Assembly (NCBI GenBank): GCA_020629355.1
Contig: JAHDDM010000050.1
Span: 1 to 7,626 of the forward strand
Origin: Rhodospirillaceae bacterium
GTDB lineage: Bacteria > Pseudomonadota > Alphaproteobacteria > JABSOH01
Direction: 5' to 3'
Length of the DNA stretch: 7,626 bases
Below are positions 6,845 through 7,626 of the stretch, piece by piece. The translations under genes and the position numbers were made by a program. The notes under the pieces are model-generated. The model searched no databases, was not told where the DNA came from, and was given only the letters and a program-made list of their open reading frames with translations. Every line of letters starts with the position of its first letter. The stretch's first letter is position 1.

Positions 6845-7626
6845 TTACAACTCCACCAGTTCAAACCGATCCACATCAATCATACCGTGATCCGTGATTT
6901 TTAAGCTAGGAATCACGGATAAGGCCAGAAAAGCCAACTGAATGAATGGCTCTGGCAATGTCACTCCAAGACTCTGTGCAGACCTGCGCAATGTAATCAA
7001 GCGATCATGCACCCCTTCAAAGTCCATGCAGCTCATCAATCCCGCAATGGGCAAAGCCAGTTCCGCCAATATCGTTTCGTTGTTTGCCACGACAAAGCCG
7101 CCCTCTATCGCGCCTAAGCGTTCTATGGCACAGACCATATCGGCATAATTTGTCCCAATACAGACGATGTTATGATGATCATGCGCAACAGTCGCGGCGA
7201 TTGCGCCCTGTTGCAGGCCAAAGCCCTGCACAAAACCATTGGCGATATTGCCATTCTTGCCATGACGCTCGATAACACTGACCCGCAAGGCGTCTTGGGT
7301 TACATTTGGCGGAGTATCCTCGCCGATTCGTGGCAATTCAAGACGGCGATATTCGGTTAAGACCTTATCTGCCAAAACACCTATCACGGGAACAGGTTGC
7401 TTTGTGCCGCGATAAATAAAATCCGATTCGGTGATTTTCGGGACATGCACCGAATTTCGGCCGATTTCAGGCACTCTGCCCCGTGCCGCAAAAGCAGCAG
7501 CATTCACCACGGTCCCCGCACAAAGCACCAGTTCAGCACGACATTCCGCAAGGTCTGGTAGACAAACAATGTCCGCGCGTTTTCCTGGCGCAATCTGACC
7601 TCGATCCTTGAGACCAAATGCCTCGG
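6845..7626 (-). CDS. ade: Adenine deaminase, 5' part cut by window edge
   Basis: C-terminal 259 residues of an adenine deaminase (EC 3.5.4.2), an amidohydrolase that converts adenine to hypoxanthine and ammonia for purine salvage or use as nitrogen source. The visible part starts with FGLKDRGQIAPGKRADIVCL, the strand-rich region typical of amidohydrolases, and continues with ERHGKNGNIANGFVQGFGLQ beginning at visible residue 119, QQGAIAATVAHDHHNI (138-153), the IEGGFVVA stretch (173-180), LALPIAGLMS (189-198), PFIQLAFLALSVIPSLKITD (visible 225-244) and a final DVDRFELVEL. These match the C-terminal Ade domain in order. The frame runs open to the right edge; a GTG at 7528 is internal, because homologous sequence continues before it. 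The metal-binding N-terminal half is outside the window, so activity cannot be judged. The gene is convergent with pheT, with stop codons 2 bp apart. Confidence 0.92.
   Translation of the reverse strand, partial: EAFGLKDRGQIAPGKRADIVCLPDLAECRAELVLCAGTVVNAAAFAARGRVPEIGRNSVHVPKITESDFIYRGTKQPVPVIGVLADKVLTEYRRLELPRIGEDTPPNVTQDALRVSVIERHGKNGNIANGFVQGFGLQQGAIAATVAHDHHNIVCIGTNYADMVCAIERLGAIEGGFVVANNETILAELALPIAGLMSCMDFEGVHDRLITLRRSAQSLGVTLPEPFIQLAFLALSVIPSLKITDHGMIDVDRFELVEL
6890..6920. repeat. Perfect 10-bp inverted repeat inside ade
   Basis: ATCCGTGATT (6890-6899) and AATCACGGAT (6911-6920) are exact reverse complements with an 11-nt loop. The repeat lies 48-78 bp past the pheT stop, within the last codons of ade. 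No T tract follows on either strand, so it is not a standard intrinsic terminator, but it is the only strong hairpin near the end of the pheT transcript. The left arm overlaps a tandem CCGTGAT pair at 6885-6898. Confidence 0.6.

Noticed and set aside
7172..7275. Possible start of a new rightward gene inside the ade region
   Set aside because: No ribosome-binding site or recognisable sequence, and frames end quickly.
6942..7360. Plus-strand open frames within 6942-7360
   Set aside because: They lie opposite the continuous ade frame, which has clear family motifs throughout; they are shadows.

Overview
The window looks like chromosomal DNA from an alphaproteobacterium. Three things point there: the gene order rpmI-rplT-pheS-pheT with no infC (IF3) gene in front, a PheS that runs past the motif-3 region into a tail with a W..HYGF signature, and the overall character of the bL20 protein. 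This assignment rests on recalled family features, not on a search, and I cannot name the order or genus. Base composition appears moderate, around half G+C by eye. I see no IS element, integrase, tRNA, rRNA, CRISPR array or phage gene. Nearly every base is coding.

Layout. (1) Bases 1-2097, minus strand: the start of a two-gene stretch of a binding-protein-dependent ABC importer of the YnjB/YnjC type. The substrate-binding protein (916-2097) comes first in transcription, followed by the permease, whose 3' end is cut by the left edge. The ATPase (YnjD-like) would be expected further left, outside the window. (2) Bases 2098-2154: a 57-bp divergent gap that carries a good sigma70-like promoter for the rightward gene and a plausible overlapping one for the leftward importer. 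(3) Bases 2155-2658, plus strand: a YhbS-like GNAT acetyltransferase whose start codon falls where transcription should begin, so its mRNA is probably leaderless. (4) Bases 2765-6842, plus strand: a compact translation operon, rpmI (bL35), rplT (bL20), pheS and pheT (the two subunits of phenylalanyl-tRNA synthetase), with gaps of 26, 12 and 11 bp. (5) Bases 6845-7626, minus strand: the C-terminal part of an adenine deaminase (ade), convergent with pheT and only 2 bp away, with its 5' part beyond the right edge.

How the genes work together: rpmI and rplT make two proteins of the large ribosomal subunit, and pheS/pheT make the alpha2beta2 synthetase that charges tRNA-Phe. The importer, the acetyltransferase and the adenine deaminase are separate accessory or metabolic functions flanking this housekeeping operon. 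I did not find a convincing new biological system. The points most worth checking are the leaderless divergent promoter pair at 2121-2178, the hairpin-rich rpmI leader at 2687-2728, and a perfect 10-bp inverted repeat inside the ade tail just past pheT.
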